Below, in pieces: positions 11,750 to 23,599 of a stretch of DNA of 64,000 nucleotides. Position 1 is the stretch's first letter, and every line of letters begins with the position of its first letter. This stretch comes from Morinoia aosen (taxonomy: Eukaryota; Arthropoda; Malacostraca; Amphipoda; Talitridae). The position numbers and the translations under genes are program-made. The stretch lies in assembly GCA_030386875.1 (NCBI GenBank), contig CM059559.1:4027177-4091176 (forward strand), in the 5' to 3' direction. The notes beneath the pieces were generated by a model. That model was not told where the DNA came from. It saw only the letters and a list, made by a program, of their open reading frames with translations, and did not search any database.

Positions 11750-12032
11750 TTTTATTTTTGACGCGTTACTGGAAGCTTCCCGCGTGTGATGGGGTTGACC
11801 TGTCATGTGCGGGGGGGAGGGGCTGCACTCAATGAAGCGGTCGGGGTAAACCAGCTGTTGCTGTCGGGCCTGACTGTGGAAGGTGGTTGTGCTGGGCTGC
11901 TGCTGATCCTGGCAGTTCAGGTGCGGCCAGTGCTGCCTCTCTCGCCTCCTAGTGACTAAGTGTGGTGATTGTGGCCTGCTGTCGGCTACCCTCCCATAGG
12001 GAGGATAAGCCCGGTATATGTATGTATGTATG
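8753..12032 (+). mobile_element. RTE-like non-LTR retrotransposon (LINE), nearly full length
   Basis: A 3.28-kb element flanked by a 14-bp target duplication TAGAATTAAGTTTC (8739-8752 and 12033-12046). It ends in a (TATG)n tail at about 12016-12032. It carries an AP endonuclease followed by a reverse transcriptase and a C-terminal segment of RTE/BovB type. RTE elements are about 3.2-3.3 kb, so little is missing. It lies in the intron between FN3-1 and FN3-2, antisense to the host gene. Confidence 0.93.
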
Positions 12033-12521
12033 TAGAATTAAGTTTCACTCAATGAAACATACAATTCTACTCACTTGTCCAGCTTGTGGTTTTTGTTGAC
12101 AGTGATACAAAGATCTCTTTGTAGTTGTACTGCTTGAGTGAAATAATCATTAATTGCATGCTACACGTGCCAATTATTCGTTTCAGTAATGTGCACTACT
12201 GAGTATTTATAAGATCATTTTTTTCACCAGGTTCAGTCTATTGTAGAAATCGGTATGAATACCTTTGTCTTATTTGGTGAACGCAGACCTTCCGTGTCAC
12301 CTGTAAACTTGCTGCTTCAACTTACTGTTCCGTGTTCCAGGTCACAAATGTATACGACGAGGAGCAAGCCTAAAAAGTTCCCTTTAGGAGTTTCTTATAC
12401 CTAGTCCAAAAATTGCTCATGAATTGTTACTCTGTCCATGCGACCAGCGAGCCAGTTTTATTTCCACCGAGAACAACTCCCCAGTATACCACGGGCTTAT
12501 TTTTGCCATTACTCTTCTTAA

Positions 12522-12728
12522 CCCTTTAACGACCACATTTTCTTCTCATGTTACCACCATCAATAAACTGGCACGGCATCAGATATTTATCGTTTTAACG
12601 ATGAGGAAGGAACTGCCACTCGACAGTGCAGTCCAAAAAACACATCAGGGAACTAATTTCACGAGAAATACAACATATTGAGGCTATCTTCGAAGGAGGA
12701 CCGTACAGTCCACTTGGGCGTTAAAGGG
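12522..12728. mobile_element. TTAA-flanked MITE with CCCTTTAACG termini
   Basis: TTAA at 12518-12521 and 12729-12732 flank a 207-bp segment beginning CCCTTTAACGACC and ending GGCGTTAAAGGG. The ends are inverted repeats of piggyBac type. There is no coding capacity. Confidence 0.75.
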
Positions 12729-13303
12729 TTAAGGAACTTTGTGGAAGGATTTCTGAAAAATTAGATATATGAAGTTCACAGCTATCGTACCATGGTTCAT
12801 TCGGTTGACTTCATCAAAAACATTGATTCAGTTCAACATCTACAATCATCCGAAAGTTATCTAAATGTGCGCTAAATCCCCTCAACATCTACTCTCACTC
12901 CCAGCACAAAAAGTAGTCTTAACAAAAGTCACCTCAACGCCAATTGTCACCCTAATGTCCAGGCATCTAAATGGCTTCAGGAGACCAAATTACCTCGAGT
13001 TCTCACGTTACCCAGCACTCGAGGTGCCGCGACTCACTCTCAACCTTCTCTGACTATCTCGTACCCCCATCAGTATTTCTACAGAAGATATTGGAAACAT
13101 CACTATTCAGTGATATATGTAGATACACATAATTATTTAGTTATAAACAACATATAAACATATTCTTCCTTCCTCTTGTTAGCAGAAAATATATTGGAAT
13201 AAAATAAGTTATCATGCCCTTAAAGATAAGCAAATGCGCCTCTAGGGGTTCATGTACCACAGGCTGGGAGCCCCTGCCCTAGAGCGCCAGTGCCGACACT
13301 CAC

Positions 13304-13456
13304 TCTCCTCTCCAGTGCGGAAGACGATGGGGTCGGAAGGGTCGCTAGCGACGTCTGTGAAGGCGCGGATGTACACAGAGTAGTTGGTGTTGAGGGCGAG
13401 GTCTTTGAACACGTGAGAGGTGTTGCGCACCACGATCTGCTGCTCTGCCGTGGACC
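13304..13456 (-). CDS. Exon: second half of FN3 domain 1
   Basis: Acceptor GTGGGCAG and donor GAGA|GTGAGT bound 153 bp, phase 1 at both ends. It encodes FKDLALNTNYSVYIRAFTDV and a following SDPIVFRTGEE, the L-x-P/N-x-T-x-Y strand F signature and closing strand of FN3-1. Confidence 0.9.
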
Positions 13457-15425
13457 CTGCCCACCACATTACCATCATGAGCACAAAAGTCAGGCTTAGG
13501 TTTCGCGATACTGAACATTGGGAGCACCACATCGTTCAGTAAATAGTAAAGATTCTTTTAGAGCACGCTGATTTTCTGAAAAGTTATATTGACATATGGT
13601 TTTCAGTCGCACACTGACATGCGTGGTATGCTCTTCCGAACATTGGCATAGGGACCTCTGAGTGGACGTTCCTGCGAAGACATTCTACTTTAAAACTTGT
13701 TGAGCAAAATAAGATCAGAGAGTGGTCTTCATTAGTTTATGCACTGAATTGAAAAATATATCGTGAGCTCTTTTGTAATTAGTGAAGTACATGGAAAAAT
13801 GAAACAAGTTTACAAATTTTTATATCGTTGTACTAGTAATAAGAATTATTCAATTTAAAATTAAGTGCATTAGGTTATCTTAAATTTCACAGCTTTTGGT
13901 TTACATTTTTAGACCATTGATATGTGATATAATGTGAAACCGAGAATGTTCGACGCAATTGCCATTTTACTAATCGAGGTTGCAAGGACGCCAAGGCTGC
14001 TGATGAAATTTGTGGCGTTTATGGAGAAGCAATGCCTCCGAGTATCCCCCGCTGTTGGTTTTTGCACCGTAAAAATAGAATTTGGAGCTAAAAGACAGGT
14101 CAGACACCGGTCAACCAGTTGAGTTAGCTAGTGCGATTACACAAATATTAAAGGCAAAAAAAAAGAAAATCCCCATCACACGATCACAAAACGGGAGAAG
14201 CCAATAAATTATAACAATACATTGCAATGAGTCCTCTTTTCAATCATAGGGTAAGGTAGAGAAACTTGGCGTTTGGATGCCTCAGGCTTTGAGCAAAAAC
14301 AACAGGAATTAACGCACCACGACTACCGCCAGTCAGCTCGACATCGTTGAGCACATGATCATAGGCAGAGTTTCTTTCCCCACCGGTGACGAGAAATGGT
14401 GTCCTTACGGCAATAGGAAGCAACGAAAAATAAGACTCAGCCCACACCAACAAGCAATACCCTCACGTTTTACAGCATGCAAAGTTCTACGCAAGTCAGA
14501 AGCTGTTTCAGTTCAGAAACGAAGCAATTACCCACCCATGGAAAGTCACCATCCGTCTGGCTCTATTGAAATGTACTAATTGAAATAGAAAGTAATTGAA
14601 TAAAAAATTGATGACCCAACACTCAATATCACAAACAGCAAATTCCGTTAACGTGAGTATACGCACAAAATTTTTGTAATGATGTTGCACCGGCAGACAA
14701 GCACATCAATTGCGCACAGAGCACAAGCACTCTTAATGGTTCACAATGAAGAGAACCGAAGCTACGGCAATCATTACGCTCAGCTAAGTTTGTCCTAAGC
14801 GGTGAATAACATGCATTCTTTTCAGAGCGTTACTCACTGTTTGAGAACATGTCTGCTAGTGAACTTGCGATTTAAGTATTAAACATTTACTCTATCGAAC
14901 AGGCAAATGAACTAAGCACAGGTTGGAGCCCCATGCCCGTAATGAGCCAGCACTAAGTTACGGGAGAAGTGTTAACCCCTTAACGTCCAATTTTTATCCT
15001 GAAGAGGGAAAAATTTTTTCCAATAATTATTTGCTCTTCTGGCATCGTTGGTGATAGAAAAACAACATGCAATCGGGAAATCGGGACGCTGCGACTAGAT
15101 CGAATGTAAACGCATCCTGAAAGTGGATGATTCGAAGTTGTGTAGAAACTAGCCGTCAATTTTGTGTAAATTCATTTATTTGAAAGGGGACACTGGTGTC
15201 TTTGTGGGCAAAAAAGTGTTAAGGAATAAACGGACTTGGAATGGGGGAAATAAGAACACGTCAAATGAGCGCGTTGAGAAGACTAACTCACTTGCTGAGG
15301 TGACAAAAAAAAGTGCACAATTACATTCAATGAAGAAAGGAAACCATCGTCTAGGTACCAACAACAAACAAGAATCAAGGATGACAAAAACAGGCCCCCG
15401 GCGAGCCTGCAACCACAACACGTTA
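13457..15425. other. Intron within FN3-1, proximal part
   Basis: About 2 kb of unremarkable sequence, with an AACCCCTTAACGTCC motif near 14973 that resembles one end of the 12522 MITE family. Nothing else recognised. Confidence 0.5.
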
Positions 15426-15427
15426 TT

Positions 15428-16186
15428 GTACGTTTCAAAGTACCATACAATACGTTAGATGGTACAATAGTACGTTAGATTGGTAGAAGGTACAATAATG
15501 CATCAAGATACCTAACGTACAACAGTAAGTTAGGTATTGTACGATAGAGGGTAAAATAGAAGGTACGTTATGTACGTTAGAAGGTACAATAGAAGGTACG
15601 TTATTGTGCCTTAGAAGGCTCAATAGAAGGTACGTTTTTGTGCGTTAGAAGGCCCAATAGAAGGTACGTTATTGTGCCTTAGAAGGCTCAATAGAAGGTA
15701 CGTTATTGTGCGTTAGAAGGCCCAATAGAAGGTACGTTATTGTCCGTTTGAAAGTACAATAGAAGGTACATTATGTACGTTAGGCCGCCGTCACACGGAG
15801 ATCAAATGGTAACGTTTCTTCATAATTTTCTACAGTCGGCGGCACCAATCGGTCTGCCCAGAGCCCCGAAGCCGTCAGATTTCAGCCTTAGTTAACCATA
15901 GTATGACTAAGCTTGTCCCAAACTAAGGCTGAAATCTGACGGTTTCGCGGCGCTGGACAGACCGATTGGTGCCGCTGACTGTATAAAATTATAATGAAAC
16001 GTTAACATTTGGTCTCCGTGTGACGGAGGCCTAAGAAGGCACAATAGAAGGTACGTTATTGTACATTAGAAGGCCCAATAGAAATTACGTTATTGTACGT
16101 CAGAAGGCGCAATAAAAGGTACGTTATGGTACGTTAGAAAGTACAATAGAAGGTACAATATGTACGTTAGAAGACAAAATAGAAGG
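15428..16186. repeat. Degenerate 34-bp minisatellite, interrupted by a MITE
   Basis: Repeats of AGAAGGTACGTTATTGTACG type run from 15428 to 15786 and again from 16035 to 16186. The gap is filled by the inverted-repeat element at 15787-16033. Confidence 0.85.
15787..16033. mobile_element. MITE with long terminal inverted repeats
   Basis: The left arm GGCCGCCGTCACACGGAGAT pairs with the right arm ending GTCTCCGTGTGACGGAGGCC. The arms extend over about 110 bp each, almost to the centre. It lies inside the older minisatellite and splits it. Confidence 0.85.
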
Positions 16187-16421
16187 TAGCCATCGTACGT
16201 CAGAAGGCCCAACAGAAGGTACGTTATTGTACGTCAAGAGGCCCAACAGAAGGTAGCCATCGTACGTCAAGAGGCCCAACAAAAGGTAGCCATCGTACGT
16301 CAAGAGGCCCAACAAAAGGTAGCCATCGTACGTCAAGAGGCCCAACAGAAGGTAGCCATCGTACGTCAAGAGGCCCAACAGAAGGTAGCCATCGTACGTC
16401 AAGAGGCCCAACAGAAGGTAC
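16187..16421. repeat. 33-bp minisatellite next to a donor
   Basis: About seven units built on CAAGAGGCCCAACAGAAGGT, nearly identical to one another, ending about 33 bp from the FN3-1 donor at 16454. It looks like a recent amplification of the neighbouring degenerate repeat. Confidence 0.9.
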
Positions 16422-16454
16422 ACTCAACTGCCCGTGAGACGGAGGATCACCCAC

Positions 16455-16615
16455 CCAGCTGGCTGATGTGGAGGGTGTACGCCTGAGGGCTGGGCACGTG
16501 GTAGGAGGCCCAGGTGATGAGCACAGAGGTGGACGACAGGAGCTGGTAGCGCAGATCGCGCGGCGGCTTGGGGCTGTCGGACGACGAGTTCACGTACATG
16601 TGTGCCCAGCTTGAC
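16455..16615 (-). CDS. Exon: first half of FN3 domain 1
   Basis: Acceptor GCGAGCAG and donor CTGG|GTGGGT bound 161 bp (phase 2 in, phase 1 out). The translation has SPKPPRDLRYQLLSSTSVLI then TWASYHVPSPQAYTLHISQL, the typical Pro-rich start and core Trp of an FN3 domain. The donor was chosen because phase 1 is needed by the next exon. A 33-bp array starts about 35 bp into the following intron. Confidence 0.9.
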
Positions 16616-17585
16616 CTGCTCGCAACAGGAAGCTCGTGGTTATGAATTCAGGCTTCGAAAAGATTATCTCAAGATGGCCATCCAATAAATACTTTTTTAC
16701 CGCTCTATTATCATCATCTCGTAGTACAAATGATTTACCAGCCCCTCAAACAAGCGAGGCATGCGAGTGAAATGCAAGCTTAATGACTTCCTACAATTTT
16801 TCCTGTATTCTTCCTACAATCTTTCCTGTTTTTGATAACCACCAGAAAAGCGTCATTCACTTTGGTGAAAATATTGTAGCAGGGGGAGTGGAATCGAACC
16901 TATTTCTTTCCTGTCTTAACAGTATAATGGGTATAATGAGGAGAGTACAATGAAGATTAATGCGATTCAGGAAGCGGCGCATACTGTGTCATATTAAGAT
17001 TGAAATGTCAAAACTTTGTTGTGTATCCTGTCTCCTGTTTCAATGTTAATGTTAATTTTTAGTTGATTAAGGTTTTTGCATTTATTTCACGACACACTGT
17101 ACAAAATTGCGAGATAAGCTAAACTAGGGTAGGGAAAACTCAAATTCTCTACGCAAAACTTACGGCAGAACTTGAGAGAAATTAAATCAACTACAAAATC
17201 AGGTAAAACAAATTTGTTTTAACACGATGTGCTTCTTGTCTGTACAATATCAGGCAGCAGTAGCTGAGATTCAAGATGTGTGTTTTTTTTCGCTCATCAA
17301 AATTATACAATCTTGCATATTTTCAAATAAAATTTAGCCATTAAGAGCACTCAGTTAAGCATAAAAAATAATCATTGAATAGTCTCTTGAAAAATAAATT
17401 CTACTTCCCGAAACAGCAATCCTATGAACCCAGCACGCGAGCAAACTGGCGGATTTTTAAAACAAAGTTGAACTTTAAATGAAGGAATACTTAACTCAAA
17501 AATAAAGTAGGATAATTTTGAGCATTGCACATGTTGCTAACATTGCACATGTATAATATAATTTTATCAAATACATTAGAGCATG
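16616..17585. other. Intron between Ig4 and FN3-1
   Basis: AT-rich intron with no recognised feature apart from the tandem repeat that follows. Confidence 0.5.
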
Positions 17586-18056
17586 GAAAAGTAGAGTACA
17601 GTCCGTAGTATAGCATAGAACTAAAAGTGTAGAAGTACAGAACTACTACACCAGTGTACAGTATTTCAATCAACACCTACGTTTTTAGTAATCTATTAAA
17701 AAGTATATAAGTACAGGACTGCTACACTAGTGTGCAGTATTTCAATCAACACCTACGTTTTTAGTAATCTATTAAGAAGTATATAAGTACAGGACTGCTA
17801 CACCAGTGTACAGTATTTCAATCAACACCTACGTTTTTAGCAATCTATTAAAAGTACAGAACTACTACACCAGTGTACAGTATTTCAATCAACACCTACG
17901 TTTTTAGTAATCTATTAAAAAGTATATAAGTACAGGACTGCTACACCAGTGTGCAGTATTTCAATCGACACCTACTTTTAAGCAATCTATTAAGAGTACA
18001 GAAGTACAGGACTGCACCAGTGTACAGTATTTCAATCAACACCTACGTTTACAGTA
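17586..18056. repeat. About 70-76-bp tandem repeat
   Basis: Six units containing GTACAGTATTTCAATCAACA and a following CACCTACGTTTTTAG, with length variants. It is in mid-intron, not at a splice site. Confidence 0.88.
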
Positions 18057-18647
18057 AAATAGAGTAGTCCCATTGCATTATCCACGCACCAGTAAAAGAA
18101 CCAGTAACTATCTGCAGCCACTTACACCACGGGCAAACAAATCTTGACAAGCCCTCAACAATCAGGTTTTAAAAGATAAACCTTTTTTAAACGATTTGCT
18201 ATAAACTTCCTCCAAGCATCATTGTTCCTCCTAGCAATCAGGGACGTAATAATACTTCAATATGTATATTTTTTCCTTTCGATGCTTTCAGATATAGATC
18301 AGGTTCATCTTTTCTCGTCTTGTTTCCGAGTTGAGAATGACCAAAAAAAGTCCAAATGTCCTTTTCACTCACTAACTTGTATAAATAAAATAATACGACC
18401 TATTTAAACGGGCGTGACTAGGGGCCTGGGGAACCTCTATCATGTACTTTCCCTGTAAAGTATCATATCAATGATGCTCAGCCACCTTCTACTAAAAAGA
18501 GGAAAAGGCTCGGTATATACCATTTAAACGCGTGTTACTGACTTTCTTTAATAAGATAATATAACCTCTTTAAAGGCGCGTTTCTGCGCACTTTAAATAC
18601 AAAGATTTTCAAAAAGCAAAACATTTACATGCATTTGGAGCACTCAC

Positions 18648-18907
18648 GCGTATCCCGCATCGTTGAGTGCGACACACTGGTAGAGCGCAGAGTCAGCAGT
18701 GACGCTGTTGGCGAAGATGAGCTGGTTCCTCTTCATCTGGATGCGCCCCGTCTGCGTAACAAGCTTGCCGTTCTTGTACCACAGCACGGAGGGGTGCGGC
18801 CACCCCGACACCGAGCAGTTGAGGCGCGACGTCTTGGCCATGAGGGTCACCAGGTTCTTAGGAGGGTCCTCAATCTTGGGTGGGATATTGAGCACAACCT
18901 CCGTCTC
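18648..18907 (-). CDS. Exon: Ig domain 4
   Basis: Acceptor CCCTTCAG and donor ACGC|GTGAGT bound 260 bp (phase 0 in, phase 2 out). It encodes nearly all of Ig4 in one exon: ETEVVLNIPPKIEDPPKN, then SRLNCSVSGWPHPSVLWYKN, then ADSALYQCVALNDAGYA. Both Cys, the Trp and the D-x-A-x-Y-x-C motif are present. Confidence 0.92.
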
Positions 18908-19722
18908 CTGAAGGGGGCAGCGTCAGCAGCTTTACGTATCACAAATCAGCTCTTGCATTCACTTCTCATATACGAGGGAGTGAAGCAACATCTCGCATGC
19001 TCATCTCAACTCCACGCACCCTAGAGGCAAGTCTCCCACTTGAGCAACTAAGCAAAAAAATGTTTTGTACGAGGAGTAGCACTTGCAGCCTTTTAACACA
19101 ACAAACCTCACTTTGTATTTCTGTCAACTGTATCATCTATTTTTGCAAGGCAACTCGGATTACATTCATTCCTTTTCACTGCGTCTATTCAATACAACTA
19201 CATAAAATCATTTTAAAGAAAAAAAACGCAGCAGGAGGCAGCTGTCCTTAGATAAGCGACTTCCAGTGACAGACCCGTGCATTGGAAACAGGCATGCAGG
19301 GAAACTCCAGACACAAGAGGAACATTTGACAACTTGGCCCACAACACCACGTGCCACCCCAGCCATATTGACCGTAGCTAAAGGATGTAAAACATCTGCT
19401 TTGCAAGAGATAACCAACTCTTCTAACGCCTCGCAGGAATTTTTGATCCTCTTTCGAGAATAGCCTCAACGTGCTGTATTTCTTGTTAGATTTGTTTCTG
19501 AATGTGTTCTGAGAAAATCTCTGCTGAAGGGTAGTAATTTGTTGCCCTCCTTCCTCATTTTGATATTGGTCACTACCTGGTGCCAGTGCCAGTTTAGGGA
19601 CAGGAGCTTTAATAACAGTAGTATGAGTATAAAAATGCTGACTTTAATGGCCAAGAGCACAAATGTTTGCCCTAGAGACAATATCTGTAAGCGACCGGGG
19701 TGCCGAGGCTCACGTCACGTAC
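18908..19722. other. Intron between Ig3 and Ig4
   Basis: Part of it (about 19530-19615: CTACCTGGTGCCAGTGCCAG) loosely resembles the 48130/53495 repeat end. Otherwise plain intron. Confidence 0.4.
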
Positions 19723-19865
19723 CTGCCTGTGGTCCGTGCCGGCAATGGAGCACGCGTAGAAGCCCTCGTGGGCTTCAGTGAGGCCCACCAAACGCAGGTT
19801 GCCCTGGCCCAAAAAGGCGAAGCTGGGCCCCGGCTCAACTCGGGACCAAGGGCCGTCCACAGTGC
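19723..19865 (-). CDS. Exon: end of Ig domain 3
   Basis: Acceptor TTTCAAG and donor CAG|GTACGT bound 143 bp (phase 1 in, phase 0 out). The translation includes GQGNLRLVGLTEAHEGFYAC and then SIAGTDHRQ, the E to G strands of Ig3 with the second Cys. Confidence 0.9.
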
Positions 19866-20903
19866 CTTGAAAGTCAAATCAATCAATAAGAAAATCAGTG
19901 AGAATAGACGTAAAGAACTATCATCTTCCATTGGAGACTCAACAGTCACAGCACAAACAACAGTTTGAAATCTTATGTCATCATTCATACGCAGTCTCCA
20001 GGAGCATCAACGGAATATGTCAGATAAAAAGTACGTGAAACAAAAACCATACAAAAATTTATGTACCTGTGTAATGGCCAAAAAATTCTATCAATACTAA
20101 CTCGAGATTCTGACCTCCACCTGCGTTAGAGGTCATCCGCATGTTATGAGAGAATGTCACTCTGAAATGACTTAAAACAACTTCTTTTGAAAAGATTAAC
20201 ATCCTACCTTAAACAACGGAGTACGACAGCAGAGAATTCCCTCTAAAGTTCAACTATCACCGCTTTCCTTACAATGATAATGAATACTAGTGCTATGTAA
20301 CGAATTTCTTCTGAATGCACATTCCCACACACGTGAATTTCTAATTATTTCTTTTCGTTCTCTTTCACCCTTTACAGAAATATCTGAAACCAGTTTGCCC
20401 AATCTCCCCGTCTTATATCGTACAATGACATAACTTCATGTTCCACACACACAGTCCCCGACTAATATTATTTGACACCTCAATTCCAAGCACAGAAAAA
20501 TGGCAGGAAAATTATAATAAGCTAAGAATTCTTTTTAGTGCACATTGTGAAAAGACGCTATCTAGCACAGAATGGTGCATAACGAGAACAAATCTTTCCG
20601 ATGTGGCCTCATAACCCTATAAAAATAATGAGAAGAAGACGATGCATCTTTATCCACGTGAAAAAAAAACTTTTTTCAGCACAGAGAGCATAACGAGAAC
20701 AAAACATTTTGCAGTACCCTCATACGCCTACAAAAATAAGAATAAAACGATGCATCTGCTTTCAGGTAAAAAAACGATTTTCAGCACAGAGAGTGACGCA
20801 TAACGAGAACAAAACATTTTGCAGTACCCTCATACGCTCCAAACATTAGAAGAATCAAACGACGAAACACACACAGGGCGACCGGGCAGATCTCGTCACT
20901 CAC
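19866..20903. other. Intron within Ig3
   Basis: A roughly 90-bp segment with CAGCACAGAGAG and AACGAGAACAAAACATTTTG is repeated imperfectly about three times between 20560 and 20840, approaching the Ig3 donor at 20903. Confidence 0.6.
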
Positions 20904-21145
20904 GAGCACGCTGCCAGAGGAGGCGGGGGAGGGGCAGGCCGGTGGCGAAGCACTCGAGGGTGAGGTTGTCGCCCCTGTTGGCGGTGTGCTGGCGGTGGTA
21001 CGGGGACAGGAACGCCGCCGCGTTGCTGGCCGAGTCCGACAGGGAGTCCGGAGACAGGGCGGGCAGGTCGGGCTCAGGCTCCACCGCCACCGGGATGGCC
21101 ACCGAGCTCCGCGTCTTGTTGGCCAGGGCGTTGTGGGCCACGCAT
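20904..21145 (-). CDS. Exon: end of Ig domain 2 and start of Ig domain 3
   Basis: Acceptor CACCTCAG and donor GCTC|GTGAGT bound 242 bp (phase 2 in, phase 1 out). It opens with CVAHNALANKTRSSVAIPV, closing Ig2, then an acidic/Ser-rich linker, then GDNLTLECFATGLPLPRLLW with the first Cys and the Trp of Ig3. A 22-bp GC-rich array abuts the acceptor. Confidence 0.9.
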
Positions 21146-21149
21146 CTGA

Positions 21150-21600
21150 GGTGGTGGTAGGGTGATGGTGAGGTGATGGTGAGGTGGTGGTGGGGTGATG
21201 GTGAGGTGGTGGCGGGGTGATGGTGAGGTGGTGGCGGGGTGATGGTGAGGTGGTGGCGGGGTGATGGTGAGGTGGTGGCGGGGTGATGGTGAGGTGGCGG
21301 CGGGGTGATGGTGAGGTGGCGGCGGGGTGACGGTGAGACGGTGGAGAGGGAATGGTGAGGTGGTGGCGGGGTGACGGTGAGACGGTGGAGAGGAAATGGT
21401 GAGGTGGCGGCGGGGTGACGGTGAGACGGTGGAGAAGAAATGGTGAGGTGGTGGCGGGGAGGTTTTGGTGAGGTAGTGGTGGCGGGGTGACGGTGAGATG
21501 GCGGCGGGGTGATGGTGAGGTGGTGGCGGGGTGATGGTGAGACGGTGGAGGGACAATGGTGAGAAGGTGGAGGGGCAATGATGAGGGGACGAAAAGGTTA
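21150..21600. repeat. 22-bp GC-rich minisatellite abutting an acceptor
   Basis: About 20 units of GATGGTGAGGTGGTGGCGGG type with variant blocks (GACGGTGAGACGGTGGAG). It touches the acceptor of the Ig2/Ig3 exon at 21146. The minus strand is a C-rich polypyrimidine-like tract, so the array itself supplies the acceptor context. Confidence 0.9.
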
Positions 21601-22065
21601 TAGTGAGGTGGCGAGTGCACCATAACAACACCATAGCGACATGACGGCCTCCACTCCTTATAAATAATTCATTGACAGTCTGACACAACACAAACGGAAT
21701 TTTACGGCTGTTAAAATAGCTCACATACTAATATGAAGACCCAACGTGTAGAAAACAAGCGCTTGTGTTTTCCCGAAGTTCAAAAATCGTTTAAATTTTG
21801 TGTTACATCAAAGACGTGAAAGAAAATATTCTCGAAAGGACTGTTCAAAAATACGGAGCTGTTAACACAGTAAGATTGAGATTAAAGATTGCCTGCGTGT
21901 CATCGACTGTCAGTCGCGTAGCTGAAATCTATTACACCCTACACAATAGTCAGGTCTTGATGTTCACATATATTGGGAGCTGGAGTGGCCTTTATGTATA
22001 AACTTTCGAAGGCACTAATGTCAGTCCATCACTGACGTCGTTGCGCTGCAAGAGCTACCGCTCAC

Positions 22066-22134
22066 CTGTACAAGCCGGAGTCGCTGGCCTGCAGCGGTGC
22101 GATCTGCAGCACTCCTATTTCTGGCACCGTCAAT
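22066..22134 (-). CDS. Exon: middle of Ig domain 2
   Basis: A 69-bp micro-exon with acceptor CTGTCCAG and donor CAG|GTGAGC, phase 2 at both ends. It encodes LTVPEIGVLQIAPLQASDSG and LYR, the E-F strands up to the residue before the second Cys. A 98-bp imperfect tandem duplication lies just upstream in the intron. Confidence 0.9.
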
Positions 22135-22316
22135 CTGGACAGAGATGGAGCACATGGAAATGTTTTGCAGCGTTCGGTCATTTCATCAGATGGGGGAAAG
22201 GCTGTAGTGATTTCTTTCAGCTGACTGCAATATAAACAGAAATGGAGCACATGGAAATGTTTTGCAGCATTCGGTTATTTCATCAGGTGTGGGAAAGGCT
22301 GCAGTGATTTCTTTCC
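22131..22316. repeat. 98-bp tandem duplication at an acceptor
   Basis: Two copies share GGAGCACATGGAAATGTTTT and flanking sequence, offset by 98 bp. The first copy reaches to the Ig2 micro-exon acceptor; the second lacks a usable AG at the equivalent place. Confidence 0.85.
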
Positions 22317-22319
22317 GAG

Positions 22320-23034
22320 CCCCGCATGTTGAGCCGCAGTTGTTGATCTACAGTGTAGTGTACCGCGTCATAACATGCTCATTTTAATGATAAACCATTT
22401 AAACAATTTATTTACCACAAGTGATACAGCAATAGATTGTTTCTCAAGTCTATTACAATGGACATATTTGATTATAGCTACTTGTGGGCCCGAATAAGTT
22501 CAGCGACTTCTAGGACATCCTATCATGAAACTATTTTCAAAGTGTACAGTTATGTTTAACCTAATTTACTTGACCTAGGGGCATACAAGACTGGTCATGC
22601 TTCGATGCTTAATTTTAACATTTCAGTTTAACTTGAAAACAATACCTTAACGAAGAAAGGCACTATATAGAACTCAGGTAAAATAATAGCAACATTGAAT
22701 GGTGATAAATAAATAGCTTTGAGATGTCTTGTGTCAGATTGAAAAATTTGAAATTTTATATCTTATGAATAGAGAAATGATGGATACATGTAGAATTGTC
22801 CTTTAAACTTGTAACATCTGAAAGTTTCGCACATTCGCATGAAGCAGAATGCTCAGTAAATAAGATAGTGAAGTAGAATCGCCACAAGGGTAGAAGTATT
22901 CAACCCTTTAAAGTAAGAGCATGTAAATGTGGTTGAAGCTACATATAGTCTTATTTTTGTGCTACACTGAAGTACACCACTTTAAACACAAATCATACAC
23001 CAAGTTCGGTGTACGGCTTACTTTCCAGAACTAA
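22320..23034. other. Intron within Ig2, proximal part
   Basis: AT-rich sequence with no recognised element. Confidence 0.5.
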
Positions 23035-23302
23035 AGGCCTGTTTACACGATCATTGAGTGCGCGCGTGAGCAGTGAAGAGAGGCGCTAGCCCCGCCCAAT
23101 TGCTTTCGCTTCAGGCGCATTTACTGCTCGATAACAATGCGGACTATGCTCGTTTTCATGGCGGTGGCCAGAGCTTGTCAGTATCGTTACAGCCACACTG
23201 TCTTTGAGCAAGTAAATGCGCCTGAAGCGAAAACAAGCGGGTGGGGCTTGCGCCTCTCTTCACTGCTCACGCGAGCACTCAATGATCGTGTAAACCGGCC
23301 TT
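23035..23302. mobile_element. MITE family X, copy 1
   Basis: Terminal inverted repeats of about 100 bp: TTTACACGATCATTGAGTGC at the left and its complement at the right. It is about 268 bp, with possible TAA flanks. The second copy is at 32907-33177 in another intron of the same gene. Confidence 0.88.
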
Positions 23303-23429
23303 AACACGACTACACTTATCGGCTCTTGACTCATAACGGAGTAAGCAACCTAACCAATACATCCTCTTCGTTTGGAAATAATTTGAAAACGAAATCTTTC
23401 CGACGAGGAGCAAAAAACTGAGGGATAAC

Positions 23430-23586
23430 CTGTCATCAGGTGTGAGGGGCGCCCCATCTCTGAACCAGGTGAGCTGCGCAGGAGGGTAGCTGTCGACGGC
23501 GCAAGAGAAGCGCGCTGCTCCCCCCATCGCGACTTGGCCTTCACTGGCAGGCTTGGACACGCCCATTCTGAAGTTGCGGCTCAAAT
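23430..23586 (-). CDS. Exon: first half of Ig domain 2
   Basis: Acceptor ACCGCCAG and a weak donor CAG|GTTATC bound 157 bp (phase 1 in, phase 2 out). The translation has GGAARFSCAVDSYPPAQLTW followed by FRDGAPLTPDDR, that is strands B to D with the first Cys and the core Trp. The weak donor is supported because phase 2 joins cleanly to LTVPEIG in the next exon. Confidence 0.9.
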
Positions 23587-23599
23587 CTGGCGGTAGGTC

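Noticed and set aside
18629-19024. Plus-strand frame of about 130 codons over the Ig4 exon
   Set aside because: It is the antisense shadow of the Ig4 exon, which has matching splice phases and Ig residues.
20781-21724. Pro/His/Ser-rich frame of about 280 codons beside the Ig2/Ig3 exon
   Set aside because: Most of it is the 22-bp minisatellite, and the exon itself is read in a different, phase-consistent frame.
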